From an uncultured Alphaproteobacteria bacterium (GTDB lineage Bacteria > Pseudomonadota > Alphaproteobacteria > HIMB59 > GCA-002718135): 55,610 nucleotides of DNA. Positions 42,422 through 50,478 of the stretch are shown here, piece after piece. Positions within the stretch are counted from its first letter, which is position 1; every line of letters begins with the position of its first letter. The DNA lies in NCBI GenBank assembly GCA_902625365.1, contig CACOAX010000005.1, forward strand, positions 1-55,610. Direction: 5' to 3'. A program made the translations under genes and the position numbers. The notes beneath the pieces were generated by a model. It did not search any database. It saw only the letters and a program-made list of their open reading frames with translations, and was not told the DNA's origin.

Positions 42422-43204
42422 ATGAAAATTAATCTTAGTAAAAAAAATTATATTATTTCTGCTGGTGCAGATGGCTTAGGTTTTGCTATAGCAAATAAAA
42501 TAATCAGCACAGGTGGAAAAGTATATTTATCTGATATTAATAAATCAAAAATTGATAAAATAAATTTAAATAAAAAATATCGTAATAAAATATTTGCTAA
42601 ACACTTAGATTGCACAAATCCAAAAGACATTAAAGAATATTTTAAGTCTCTATCTAACTTAAAAAAAATAGATGGATTAATAAATAATATAGGCATTGCA
42701 GGACCTACAAAGTATCTTCAAAATATTTCAATAGATGAATGGGATAATACGATTAAAACCAATTTAAGTTCACATTTTTATTTCACAAAATTTGCTATTC
42801 CATTTTTAAAAAATGCTAAAAAAGGATCTATTATTAATTTATCTTCAACTGCAGGATTATATGGTTTTGCTCAACGTTCACCATATGCATCAAGTAAATG
42901 GGCAGTAATTGGATTAACTAAAACATTAGCAGTTGAATTAGGAAAATTTAAAATACGTGTGAATGCAATTTGTCCTGGTTCTGTTAATGGCGATAGAATG
43001 GATAGGGTAATAAATGCAAAAGCTAAATTAATAAATTCATCAAATAAAAAAGTAAGAAAAGAATTAGAGTCAATGGTTTCATTAAACACATTTGTAGAAA
43101 AAGAAGATATTGCATCAATGGCATTATTTTTATTGAGCGATGCTTCAGAAAATGTATCTGGTCAAATCATGACTGTTGATGGAAATACTGAAAGAATGAA
43201 TTAG
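42422..43204 (+). CDS. Short-chain dehydrogenase/reductase
   Basis: Classical SDR of 260 residues. The cofactor loop is a variant, SAGADGLGFAIA (13-24); NNIGIAG lies near 88-94, catalytic serine in NLSSTAGL near 140-147, and YASSK near 155-159 supplies Y and K. The C-terminus GQIMTVDGN is typical. It oxidises or reduces a secondary alcohol. The aspartate-rich strand YLSDINKSK after the first loop suggests NAD(H). The stop overlaps the GTG start of the GMC gene, implying a joint role in the same pathway. Confidence 0.85.
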   Translation: MKINLSKKNYIISAGADGLGFAIANKIISTGGKVYLSDINKSKIDKINLNKKYRNKIFAKHLDCTNPKDIKEYFKSLSNLKKIDGLINNIGIAGPTKYLQNISIDEWDNTIKTNLSSHFYFTKFAIPFLKNAKKGSIINLSSTAGLYGFAQRSPYASSKWAVIGLTKTLAVELGKFKIRVNAICPGSVNGDRMDRVINAKAKLINSSNKKVRKELESMVSLNTFVEKEDIASMALFLLSDASENVSGQIMTVDGNTERMN

Positions 43205-44805
43205 TGGATAAAAACGCTGACTACATCATTGTTGGAGCAGGGTCAGCAGGTTGTGTTTTAGCTAACAGATTGTCTTCACAATCAAAGAATTCTGTAATTT
43301 TATTAGAAGCTGGCCCATCCAGTAACACTTGGAAAGTTGATATGCCAAGTGCACTTCTATATGCAATGCATGACTCAAAATATAATTGGAAATATTATAC
43401 TGAGCCTGAGCCATTTCTAAATAATAGATCTTTATATTGTCCAAGAGGTAAAATGATTGGGGGATGCTCTTCGCATAACGGAATGGTTTTCGCTAGAGGT
43501 CATAAAGAGGATTTCGATAGATGGTCTTCAAGTGGTTTAACTAATTGGTCATATGAAAAAGTTTTACCTTTTTTTAAAAAACTAGAAACTTGGTCTCATG
43601 ATAGTAATGTAAGAGGTAAAGAGGGGCCATTAAAAGTAAATAAATCAAACATAGATAAGAAATACCCTCTATTTAAAAAAGTTTTAGAAGCTGCACAAGA
43701 AGCTGGATATAAAATATTTAATGACTCTAACAGTATTGATAAGGAAGGTTTTGGAACTTTTGATGTAACAATAAACAAAGGTGTAAGACAAAGTGTTGCT
43801 AAGGCATATTTAGAGCCAATCCAAAATAGAAAAAATCTAAGAATAATAAATAATATTGATGTTAAAAAAATTCTTTTTAAAAATAAAACTGCAATTGGTG
43901 TTGAAACGATTAAAAAAAATATAACCAATAATTATTTTGCCAATAAAGAAGTTATACTTTGTGCTGGTTCAATTAATTCTCCCAAAATTCTTCAATTATC
44001 TGGAATAGGTAATGAAACGTATCTTAAAAGCTTGGGAATAGAAGTAATTAATAATTTAATTGGGGTGGGAGAAAATTTACAAGATCATTTAGAGATGTAT
44101 ATTCAATATAAATCTAAAAAAAATGAAACATTACATACTTTAGCAACAAATTTTATCTATCAAGCAATAGAAGGATCAAAATGGTTTTTATTTAAAAAAG
44201 GTAGGTTAGCAAACTCACACTTAGAGCTAGGAGGTTTTGTAAAATCTGATAAATCATATAATCATCCAAACTTACAATTTCATTTTTTTCCCTACTTAGT
44301 TATTAATCATGGTTTAGAAAATCCTAATTTTGAAGCTTTTCAATTTCATGTTTGTCCAAATAGACCAAAAAGTAGGGGGTTTGTTAAAATTAAAACAAAT
44401 AACTATAAAGATGACCCTAAAATACAATTTAATTATCTTAAGCATGAAGACGATTTAAAACAAATGAGAGAAGGTGTAGGAATTGCTAAAAAAATTTTGT
44501 CTCAAAAATCACTACAAGAATATGTTGGCGCAGAAATTAGGCCTGGGAAGAATGTATCTAACCAATATGAGTTAGATGAAGTTATTAAAAATACATCCGA
44601 ATCTGCGTATCATCCGTCATGCACAAATAAAATGGGTGAGGACAAAACCTCAGTTGTAGACCAAAACCTAATGGTTCATGGAATTCAAAATTTAAGAGTT
44701 ATTGATGCTTCTGTAATGCCTGATATTGTTAGTGCAAATTTAAATGCAACAACAATTATGATTGCTGAAAAAGCTTACGACCAAATAAAAAGTACCGTTA
44801 GTTAG
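43204..44805 (+). CDS. GMC-family FAD alcohol dehydrogenase, copy 2
   Basis: The FAD loop GAGSAGCVLANRL is at 9-21; PRGKMIGGCSSHNGMVFARG near 80-99 is the second FAD motif; the catalytic histidine is in ESAYHPSCTNKMG near 471-483 and the partner asparagine in VSANLNATT. 533 residues. Starts with GTG overlapping the preceding stop (TAGTG). It should oxidise an alcohol to an aldehyde. It is a paralogue of the gene at 24772 but with clearly different sequence. As the last gene of the rightward unit, it probably acts on the imported compound or on an intermediate. Confidence 0.85.
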   Translation: MDKNADYIIVGAGSAGCVLANRLSSQSKNSVILLEAGPSSNTWKVDMPSALLYAMHDSKYNWKYYTEPEPFLNNRSLYCPRGKMIGGCSSHNGMVFARGHKEDFDRWSSSGLTNWSYEKVLPFFKKLETWSHDSNVRGKEGPLKVNKSNIDKKYPLFKKVLEAAQEAGYKIFNDSNSIDKEGFGTFDVTINKGVRQSVAKAYLEPIQNRKNLRIINNIDVKKILFKNKTAIGVETIKKNITNNYFANKEVILCAGSINSPKILQLSGIGNETYLKSLGIEVINNLIGVGENLQDHLEMYIQYKSKKNETLHTLATNFIYQAIEGSKWFLFKKGRLANSHLELGGFVKSDKSYNHPNLQFHFFPYLVINHGLENPNFEAFQFHVCPNRPKSRGFVKIKTNNYKDDPKIQFNYLKHEDDLKQMREGVGIAKKILSQKSLQEYVGAEIRPGKNVSNQYELDEVIKNTSESAYHPSCTNKMGEDKTSVVDQNLMVHGIQNLRVIDASVMPDIVSANLNATTIMIAEKAYDQIKSTVS

Positions 44806-44825
44806 AAAACTAAAATCTAATTTAA

Positions 44826-45005
44826 TTAGATCGTTTTTCTTCTAAGAGTCCAACCGTATCTTTCGCTGTAGTATGCTTCAATACCATCAGCAAGATTAAG
44901 GTCATAATTTGAGTCTATAGATCCTTCAAGAACCTTTTTCTCAATAGAACTCTGCTCTAGGCTGTCTTTTTGATTATTAATATTTTCTGTTAATTTACTA
45001 TTCAT
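44826..45005 (-). CDS. Small 59-residue protein of unknown function
   Basis: An open frame on the minus strand, ATG at 45005 to TAA at 44826, fills most of an otherwise empty 308-base gap. It is acidic in the middle, and its C-terminal half DLNLADGIEAYYSERYGW followed by a basic TLRRKTI tail looks like a folded motif rather than random A/T-rich coding. It has normal amino acid diversity and no low-complexity runs. It is transcribed divergently from the RamB/PrpR-type regulator and converges on the GMC gene with 20 bases between. Function is unknown; it may be a target of that regulator. Confidence 0.55.
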   Translation of the reverse strand: MNSKLTENINNQKDSLEQSSIEKKVLEGSIDSNYDLNLADGIEAYYSERYGWTLRRKTI

Positions 45006-45014
45006 ATTTACAGA

Positions 45015-45040
45015 TTTTACAAATACATAATAATGTAAAA
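45015..45040. repeat. Inverted repeat upstream of small protein and regulator
   Basis: TTTTACA and TGTAAAA form a perfect 7-bp inverted repeat separated by 12 bases. The right arm shares TGTAAA with the tandem repeats at 45097-45114, so the three sites may bind the same protein. It lies 9 bases upstream of the small protein start. Confidence 0.4.
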
Positions 45041-45096
45041 AAAAACTAGAGTTTTTCTTAGTTTTAATGTAAAGAAAATTACTTTGATTTTATTAT

Positions 45097-45114
45097 TTTT
45101 GTAAATTTTGTAAA
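45097..45114. promoter_or_regulatory. Tandem TTTTGTAAA operator candidate at regulator start
   Basis: TTTTGTAAA is repeated twice back to back, and the second copy runs into the ATG of the regulator gene. RamB/PrpR-type regulators are known to bind sites containing TTTGCAAA-like cores, so autoregulation is plausible. No ribosome-binding site separates the repeat from the ATG, so the transcript may be leaderless or weakly translated. Confidence 0.4.
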
Positions 45115-46553
45115 TGAATATTGAATCTGACATAAATTTTGGCCCAAGGTTGAAAAAACAAAGGATAAGTAGAGGTTTTTCACAGGCTGAATTATCAAAA
45201 ACAATTGGGATATCTCCTAGTTATTTAAATTTAATTGAAAGTGGAAAAAGAAAAATACCGCTTTCCTTACTAATTAAAGCAGCTGATAAATTAGATTTAT
45301 CAATTAAAGACTTCTCATCAGAATCTAGCAAACGACTTCTTTCAGACGTGATGGATGTTTTAAGCAATGAAATTTTTGATGATTTAAAGATAACCAATCA
45401 CGACACAAGTGACTTCATTGGTTCAAATCCTAACATAGCTAAAGCATTACTGACAATAAATGATTCTTTTAAAAGTTTTAAAGAAGATATGCAAAATCGA
45501 CTTGAAACGATGGATGTCAATGCAAATCAAATCGAAAAACCAACAAGACTACCTGTAGAAATAGTTTCAGATATACTTCAAGAAAATAAAAATTACTTTC
45601 ATGATTTAGAAGTAAGTTCTGAAAATCTAAGAAAAGAAATAGGTCTTGAAACTGGACCCAACATTGGTTCTGGATCTAAATTATCACTTTATCTCAAAGA
45701 AAAACATGGAATTGAAGTTAAAATAGTAACCATAAACGAAGATGAAAAAATAGTTAAAAGATTTGATGAAAAATCCAAGATTTTTTATCTTTCTGAAATG
45801 TTAACTTATACATCAAGAAACTTTCATTTAGCATCACAAGTTGCTTATTTAGAAGCTAATGATGTGATCAATAAAGTTATTAAAGATAATAATGTTGAGT
45901 CAGAAGAAGTAGAACCTTTGCTTAAACTATCTTTACTAAATTATTACGCTGCTGCTTTTATGATGCCTTATAACGATTTTTTAAAGAGTGCTAAATTACA
46001 TAAATATGATGTGGAAATTTTGATGCATCATTATGCTTGTAGTTTTGAACAAGTTACACATAGATTAACAAATCTACAAAGACCTGGAAACGAAGGAGTG
46101 CCATTTCATTTTTTAAAAACAGATATTGCTGGAAATGTGTCAAAGCGATTTTCTTTATCTGGTATTCATATACCAAGACATGGAGGTTCTTGTCCTAGAT
46201 GGAATGTGTATACTGCATTTTTAAATCCTGGAAAAATTCATCCTCAAATATCTAAAATGCCTGATGGACGAGTATATTTTTGTATCGCAAGAGCTTTTGA
46301 GAAAGGAATTGAAAAACATGGAATGCCTAAAAGCTTTGTTTCGATTGGCCTAGGTTGTGATATGAAATTCGCTAAAGATCTAATTTATTCTGAAGGAATT
46401 GATCTAAATAATAAAAAATTACAAATGCCAATTGGAGTTTCTTGTAGGATATGTCCTAGAGTTGAATGTCAGCAAAGAGCTTTTCCTCCAATTGATAAAG
46501 AACTCAAATTAGATATAAAATATAGGGGAACGTCTCCCTACGTTACAATTTAG
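45114..46553 (+). CDS. XRE-family acyl-CoA-responsive-type regulator (RamB/PrpR/ScfR)
   Basis: An N-terminal helix-turn-helix (LKKQRISRGFSQAELSKTIG then SPSYLNLIESGKRKIP, residues 13-48) is followed by a long region matching the IrrE/ImmA-like DUF955 domain without an intact HExxH, and a C-terminal DUF2083-type domain with HGGSCPRW and the cysteine cluster CRICPRVECQQRAFPP near 446-461. This is the architecture of RamB, PrpR and other short-chain acyl-CoA regulators. It probably senses an acyl-CoA and controls itself and neighbours such as the carnitine genes; targets are inferred from position and the repeats at its start. Confidence 0.8.
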   Translation: MNIESDINFGPRLKKQRISRGFSQAELSKTIGISPSYLNLIESGKRKIPLSLLIKAADKLDLSIKDFSSESSKRLLSDVMDVLSNEIFDDLKITNHDTSDFIGSNPNIAKALLTINDSFKSFKEDMQNRLETMDVNANQIEKPTRLPVEIVSDILQENKNYFHDLEVSSENLRKEIGLETGPNIGSGSKLSLYLKEKHGIEVKIVTINEDEKIVKRFDEKSKIFYLSEMLTYTSRNFHLASQVAYLEANDVINKVIKDNNVESEEVEPLLKLSLLNYYAAAFMMPYNDFLKSAKLHKYDVEILMHHYACSFEQVTHRLTNLQRPGNEGVPFHFLKTDIAGNVSKRFSLSGIHIPRHGGSCPRWNVYTAFLNPGKIHPQISKMPDGRVYFCIARAFEKGIEKHGMPKSFVSIGLGCDMKFAKDLIYSEGIDLNNKKLQMPIGVSCRICPRVECQQRAFPPIDKELKLDIKYRGTSPYVTI

Positions 46554-47561
46554 TTAAATTTTGACTAACATTTTACCTAAATTTTTACCATTAAGTAGAT
46601 CTATGAATGCTTTAGGAGCATTTTCTATATTTTCATAAATTGTTTCTTTAAATTTTATTTTTCCTTCCGAAAGCCAATTTCGCATATCAGTTTCAAAAGG
46701 CTCATTATCATTTTCATGATCAAAAATTAAAAAACCTTTTATTGTTAATCTTTTGACTAATACATGAGCCATATTTTTTAGTCCAGCAGGAGCAGAAGTT
46801 GAATTCATTTGAGATATTCTTCCACAAATTATAATTCTTCCAAAATTTTTCATTCGAAAAATTGCAGACTCTAAAAAATCACCTCCAACATTATCAAAGT
46901 ATAAGTCAAATCCTTCAGGACAAATTTCTTTTAAGTGAAGAACAAGGTTATCAATTTTTTTATAATTAAATGCTACATCGACATTTAATTCATTTTTTAA
47001 CCAATCAACTTTTTCATCTGATCCCGTACTAGCATAAACTTTACATCCTAAGTTTTTTGCAATTTGACAAACTGTTGATCCAACACTTCCTCCAGCTGAA
47101 GATACAAGAATACTTTGTCCCCTTTGTATTTTTCCATGGTTAAAAAGACCGATATATGCAGTCTGCCCTGTCATTCCTAAAGGCCCTAGATAAGTTTGTA
47201 ATGGAAGATCAGAATTTTTGATTTTTTTTAAATCACTTCTTTTGCAAATGAAATTATCTCTCATACCAAAATTACTGAAAACAATATCTCCTTCTTGAAA
47301 TTTTGAATCTTTAGATTTTTGAACTGAACCAATTGCATAACCTTCCATTTCCTCACCTAGTAAAAAGGGCGGTTTATAATTTTTACGTTCTGTCATTCTT
47401 GCCCTCATGTACGGATCAACAGATATCCATGAATTTAGGACATGAATATTATTTGTTTCATCTAATTCTAAAGTTTTAGATTTAATTTCAAAATCATCTT
47501 CTTTAGGTAATCCAGTTGGAATATAATTTTTTAAAGCTACATATTTTGAGATTATTGTCAT
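46554..47561 (-). CDS. NADP-dependent medium-chain reductase (CurA/PTGR type)
   Basis: Zinc-free MDR of 335 residues. LGEEMEGYAIGSV near 68-80, MTGQTAYIGLFNHG near 130-143, then the cofactor loop SSAGGSVGSTVCQIAKNLG near 154-172 and DLYFDNVGGDFLE near 219-231 match the curcumin/prostaglandin reductase family. It reduces an alpha,beta double bond or similar group with NADPH. It is 2 bases downstream of the carnitine dehydrogenase and so in the same leftward unit, though no such reductase is part of the known carnitine-to-betaine route. Confidence 0.85.
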   Translation of the reverse strand: MTIISKYVALKNYIPTGLPKEDDFEIKSKTLELDETNNIHVLNSWISVDPYMRARMTERKNYKPPFLLGEEMEGYAIGSVQKSKDSKFQEGDIVFSNFGMRDNFICKRSDLKKIKNSDLPLQTYLGPLGMTGQTAYIGLFNHGKIQRGQSILVSSAGGSVGSTVCQIAKNLGCKVYASTGSDEKVDWLKNELNVDVAFNYKKIDNLVLHLKEICPEGFDLYFDNVGGDFLESAIFRMKNFGRIIICGRISQMNSTSAPAGLKNMAHVLVKRLTIKGFLIFDHENDNEPFETDMRNWLSEGKIKFKETIYENIENAPKAFIDLLNGKNLGKMLVKI

Positions 47562-47563
47562 AA

Positions 47564-48484
47564 TTATAATTTATATTTTTTCTTTAATTCTAGCAAATCT
47601 ATTAAGAAATTATCTCTTATGTTACTTAAATCTTTTATAGAATTATTCTTTGATTGTTTTTTTGTGCCTTTGATGATTTTTTCTTTAAGTTTTTTTGTTA
47701 GTTCTGGAGATTTGAGTTTAGTCCATGGAAGTTTCAATGCTGGTCCAAATTGATCTAGCATATGTTTCATACCCATTTCTCCTCCTGCTAAGTGAAATGT
47801 CAAAAAGGTTCCCATTAGAGCCCATCTCATACCAGGACCATAAGTAATTGCTTCATCTAAATCTTTTGTTGAAGCATATCCATCATTTATAATATGTAAA
47901 CCCTCTCTCCACAAAGCTTCTTGTAATCTATCAGACAAAAAGCCTGGTAATTCTTTTTCTACCAATAATGTCTTCATTTTAATTTTTTGATAAAATTTTT
48001 TAGCTTTATTAAGATATAAATTTGTAGTTTTTTTACCTTTTACAATTTCAACTAATGGGAGAATATATACAGGGTTAAAGGGATGAGCTATGATTAATCT
48101 TTTTGGATTAATACATTTTGATTGTAAATCTGATGGAAGTAAACCAGAAGAACTTGAAGCAATTATCGAATTTGAGGGTGAATATTTACTTATATTTTTT
48201 ATAACATCTTTTTTTAAAGACAGTCGTTCAGGAACATTTTCTTGAATTAAATCTGCATTTTTCACTGCTTCCTCAATATTGTCTACAATTTCCAAATTTT
48301 TGAAATTGATTTTTGTATTATATAATTTTTTTACAATTAAGTTTGTTCTTGATATTTCTTTTTTTAAAAAATTTAATTGTTTAGAATTTTTATCAAATGC
48401 TTTGACTTTTATACCATTAGCGAGAAATCTAAGTATCCAGCCAGTACCAATTACACCAGTTCCAATGACAGCAATATTTTTCAA
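47564..48484 (-). CDS. lcdH: L-carnitine 3-dehydrogenase
   Basis: A 3-hydroxyacyl-CoA-dehydrogenase-fold enzyme of 306 residues: GTGVIGTGW at 7-15, ASSSSGLLPSDLQ near 109-121, HPFNPVYILPLVEIV near 134-148, and YGPGMRWALMGTFLTFHLAGG near 219-239. HPFNPVY-LPLVE and the GPG-RW-LMG run are characteristic of L-carnitine dehydrogenase rather than fatty-acid enzymes. It oxidises L-carnitine to 3-dehydrocarnitine with NAD. In many relatives a thioesterase is fused at the C-terminus; here it is a separate gene at 49419. The BKACE gene immediately upstream would take the product. Confidence 0.85.
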   Translation of the reverse strand: MKNIAVIGTGVIGTGWILRFLANGIKVKAFDKNSKQLNFLKKEISRTNLIVKKLYNTKINFKNLEIVDNIEEAVKNADLIQENVPERLSLKKDVIKNISKYSPSNSIIASSSSGLLPSDLQSKCINPKRLIIAHPFNPVYILPLVEIVKGKKTTNLYLNKAKKFYQKIKMKTLLVEKELPGFLSDRLQEALWREGLHIINDGYASTKDLDEAITYGPGMRWALMGTFLTFHLAGGEMGMKHMLDQFGPALKLPWTKLKSPELTKKLKEKIIKGTKKQSKNNSIKDLSNIRDNFLIDLLELKKKYKL

Positions 48485-48485
48485 A

Positions 48486-49376
48486 TTAAAAATGTTTTTT
48501 TAGTTTTAATTTTTTTCTTGTCTGTTGCGGGGATAAAATAGAAGCGCCCATATCTTCAACAATGCATCTAGCCTTTTCAACTAATTGTGCATTTGATGCA
48601 AAAACTCCTTTCTTTAAATAAAGATTGTCTTCCAGTCCTACACGAACATTGCCTCCTAAAATAACCGCTTGTGCAGCCATGGGCATTTGCGATCTCCCTA
48701 TTCCAAATCCAGACCAAATACCTTCAGAAGGAACCATTTCAGCCATTGCTTTCATTGCACTTGTTGTTGCTGGTGATCCCCATGGTATACCAAGACATAT
48801 TTGATAAAAAGGAGGGCCGTCAATTAAACCTTCTTTATAAAGTTGGTTAGCAAACCATAAATGACCCATTTCAAAAGCTTCCATTTCCGGTTTAACTCCA
48901 AGCTCCTGCATTTTTTTTGCTGCAGTTCTGAGTTGTATCGGTGTATGAATAAAAGTCATATTTGAGTCACCAAAATTTAGTGATCCGCAGTCTAAAGTAC
49001 AAATTTCAGGTAATAACTCTTCAACATGTTCTAATCTGCTTAATGCGTCGATCATATCTGTATTTGCTCCCACTGGATTTAAGGGATTTTTACCTGTTCC
49101 AACCTCAAAATCACCACCCATGCCTGTGGTAAAATTTAAAACTACATCGGTGTCAGAAGAACGAATTCTATCAGCTACTTCTTTATAATAATTTAAATTT
49201 CTAGAAGGTTTGCCATCAGGTTCCCTAACATGTACGTGAGCTATTGCTGCACCTGCTTTGGCCGCTTCTATTGAAGCAGTAGCAATTTGTTTTGGTGTTA
49301 TTGGTAATTCAGGATGTTTACCTGCCGTATCTCCTGATCCAGTTACTGCGCATGAAATTATTACTTCATTATTCAT
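48486..49376 (-). CDS. BKACE enzyme, probable 3-dehydrocarnitine:acetyl-CoA trimethylamine-acyl transferase
   Basis: Beta-keto acid cleavage enzyme (DUF849 family), 296 residues. The zinc ligands H48 and H50 are in [10 protein letters not shown] and TGSGDT at 12-17 forms part of the active site; [15 protein letters not shown] near 163-177 and [15 protein letters not shown] near 250-264 are typical. With L-carnitine dehydrogenase next to it, the likely reaction is 3-dehydrocarnitine plus acetyl-CoA to betainyl-CoA plus acetoacetate. Divergent from the thioesterase across 42 bases. Confidence 0.85.
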   Translation of the reverse strand: MNNEVIISCAVTGSGDTAGKHPELPITPKQIATASIEAAKAGAAIAHVHVREPDGKPSRNLNYYKEVADRIRSSDTDVVLNFTTGMGGDFEVGTGKNPLNPVGANTDMIDALSRLEHVEELLPEICTLDCGSLNFGDSNMTFIHTPIQLRTAAKKMQELGVKPEMEAFEMGHLWFANQLYKEGLIDGPPFYQICLGIPWGSPATTSAMKAMAEMVPSEGIWSGFGIGRSQMPMAAQAVILGGNVRVGLEDNLYLKKGVFASNAQLVEKARCIVEDMGASILSPQQTRKKLKLKKHF

Positions 49377-49418
49377 AATTTTAAACTACTATATTTTTTG
49401 AATTAATAAAGAAAAACA

Positions 49419-49886
49419 ATGAAGATATATTTAAATTCAGGAAGAGTTAAAAAGGAATGGACAGATTACAATGGTCATATGAATTTGGCATTTTATATTC
49501 ATCTTTTTGATGCTGGATGGGAAGTTCTTTTACAAAAATTTAATATGGGTGAAACTTCAGCAAAAACAGAGAAGAAAACCACTTTTGCCGTAGAGTCACA
49601 CACAACTTATGACAAAGAAGTCAAAGAGGGCGATGAAGTAGATATTAATTTGTTATTTCTTGATAGGGATAAAAAAAGATTAATTTATAAATTAGAAATG
49701 ACACATAAGCTTGAAGGTTATAGGGCAGCAACAACAGAGGTTTGCTCTTTGTATGTTGATTTAAATATTAGAAAAGTTTCAGAATTAGAATTAGAAAAGC
49801 AACAAGATATAGATAAATTTATTCAAGAAAATAAAAATAACTTTGATCCAGGAAACCTTACACTAATCCAAAAGCTCAAGAAGTAA
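49419..49886 (+). CDS. Betainyl-CoA thioesterase (hotdog fold)
   Basis: 155-residue 4HBT-like thioesterase. WTDYNGHMNLAFY at 14-26 holds the catalytic D16 and the family GHMN; TTYDKEVKEGDEVDI near 62-76 is the core strand. The same domain is fused to L-carnitine dehydrogenase in other bacteria and hydrolyses betainyl-CoA to glycine betaine. Together with the divergent BKACE and dehydrogenase genes it completes carnitine to glycine betaine. It converges on the HD-domain gene with no gap. Confidence 0.8.
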   Translation: MKIYLNSGRVKKEWTDYNGHMNLAFYIHLFDAGWEVLLQKFNMGETSAKTEKKTTFAVESHTTYDKEVKEGDEVDINLLFLDRDKKRLIYKLEMTHKLEGYRAATTEVCSLYVDLNIRKVSELELEKQQDIDKFIQENKNNFDPGNLTLIQKLKK

Positions 49887-50450
49887 TTATAAATTTCTAT
49901 AAGGTGTTCTATTAAATATTCTTTGAACCATAGGAACAAATTCTTTTAAAGGTACAGTATCATAATTTGGGTCAAATGAAGATTGATCCCATCTTTCACA
50001 AAAATTTATAGTATCATTAAAGAATTCATGTCCAACAAATTTGTCACGAAGATTTCTATCTTTGCCATAGTGGTGATTATAATAATACGCTTGAAATAAA
50101 CCATGTTGTTCAACTATCCATCTAGTTTTTTCTGAAACAAATGGTTTTAAGACAGCTGCAGCTAGTTCAGAATGATTTAATGGAGCTATTTCATCACCAA
50201 TATCATGTAATAGTGCAGCAACTACCATCTCTTCAGAAGCCTGTTCTCTTAGTGCTCGTGAAGCTGTTTGAAGAGAATGTTCCAATCTTGAAACCTTATA
50301 TCCACCCATTGATTTATCTAAACCTTGAAGTACTCTAACAATTCTATCTGCTGTTCCTTCAATATATTTGTCTTCAAAATTTGCTAAAAGATCATAATCT
50401 TCTTTATCACCATGTTTCATTTCAGTGAATTTTACTTCATCTTTAGACAT
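49887..50450 (-). CDS. HD-domain mixed-valent di-iron oxygenase candidate (PhnZ/TmpB type)
   Basis: 187 residues from ATG 50450. A longer frame from 50540 overlaps the divergent agmatine deiminase and is rejected. The ligand pattern of PhnZ/TmpB/inositol oxygenase is complete: H58 in RLEHSLQTA, H82 and D83 in LLHDIGDE, H93 in PLNHSELAA, H116 in VEQHGLFQAYYY, and D155 in CERWDQSSFDP. Simple HD phosphohydrolases do not keep all six. TmpB cleaves a hydroxylated trimethylammonio-phosphonate to glycine betaine. At the positions where I recall PhnZ has Y24 and E27, this protein has M48 and Y51, so the substrate probably differs. It sits beside carnitine genes. Confidence 0.7.
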   Translation of the reverse strand: MSKDEVKFTEMKHGDKEDYDLLANFEDKYIEGTADRIVRVLQGLDKSMGGYKVSRLEHSLQTASRALREQASEEMVVAALLHDIGDEIAPLNHSELAAAVLKPFVSEKTRWIVEQHGLFQAYYYNHHYGKDRNLRDKFVGHEFFNDTINFCERWDQSSFDPNYDTVPLKEFVPMVQRIFNRTPYRNL

Positions 50451-50478
50451 GAAATAATTATACATATTTTTATATTTT

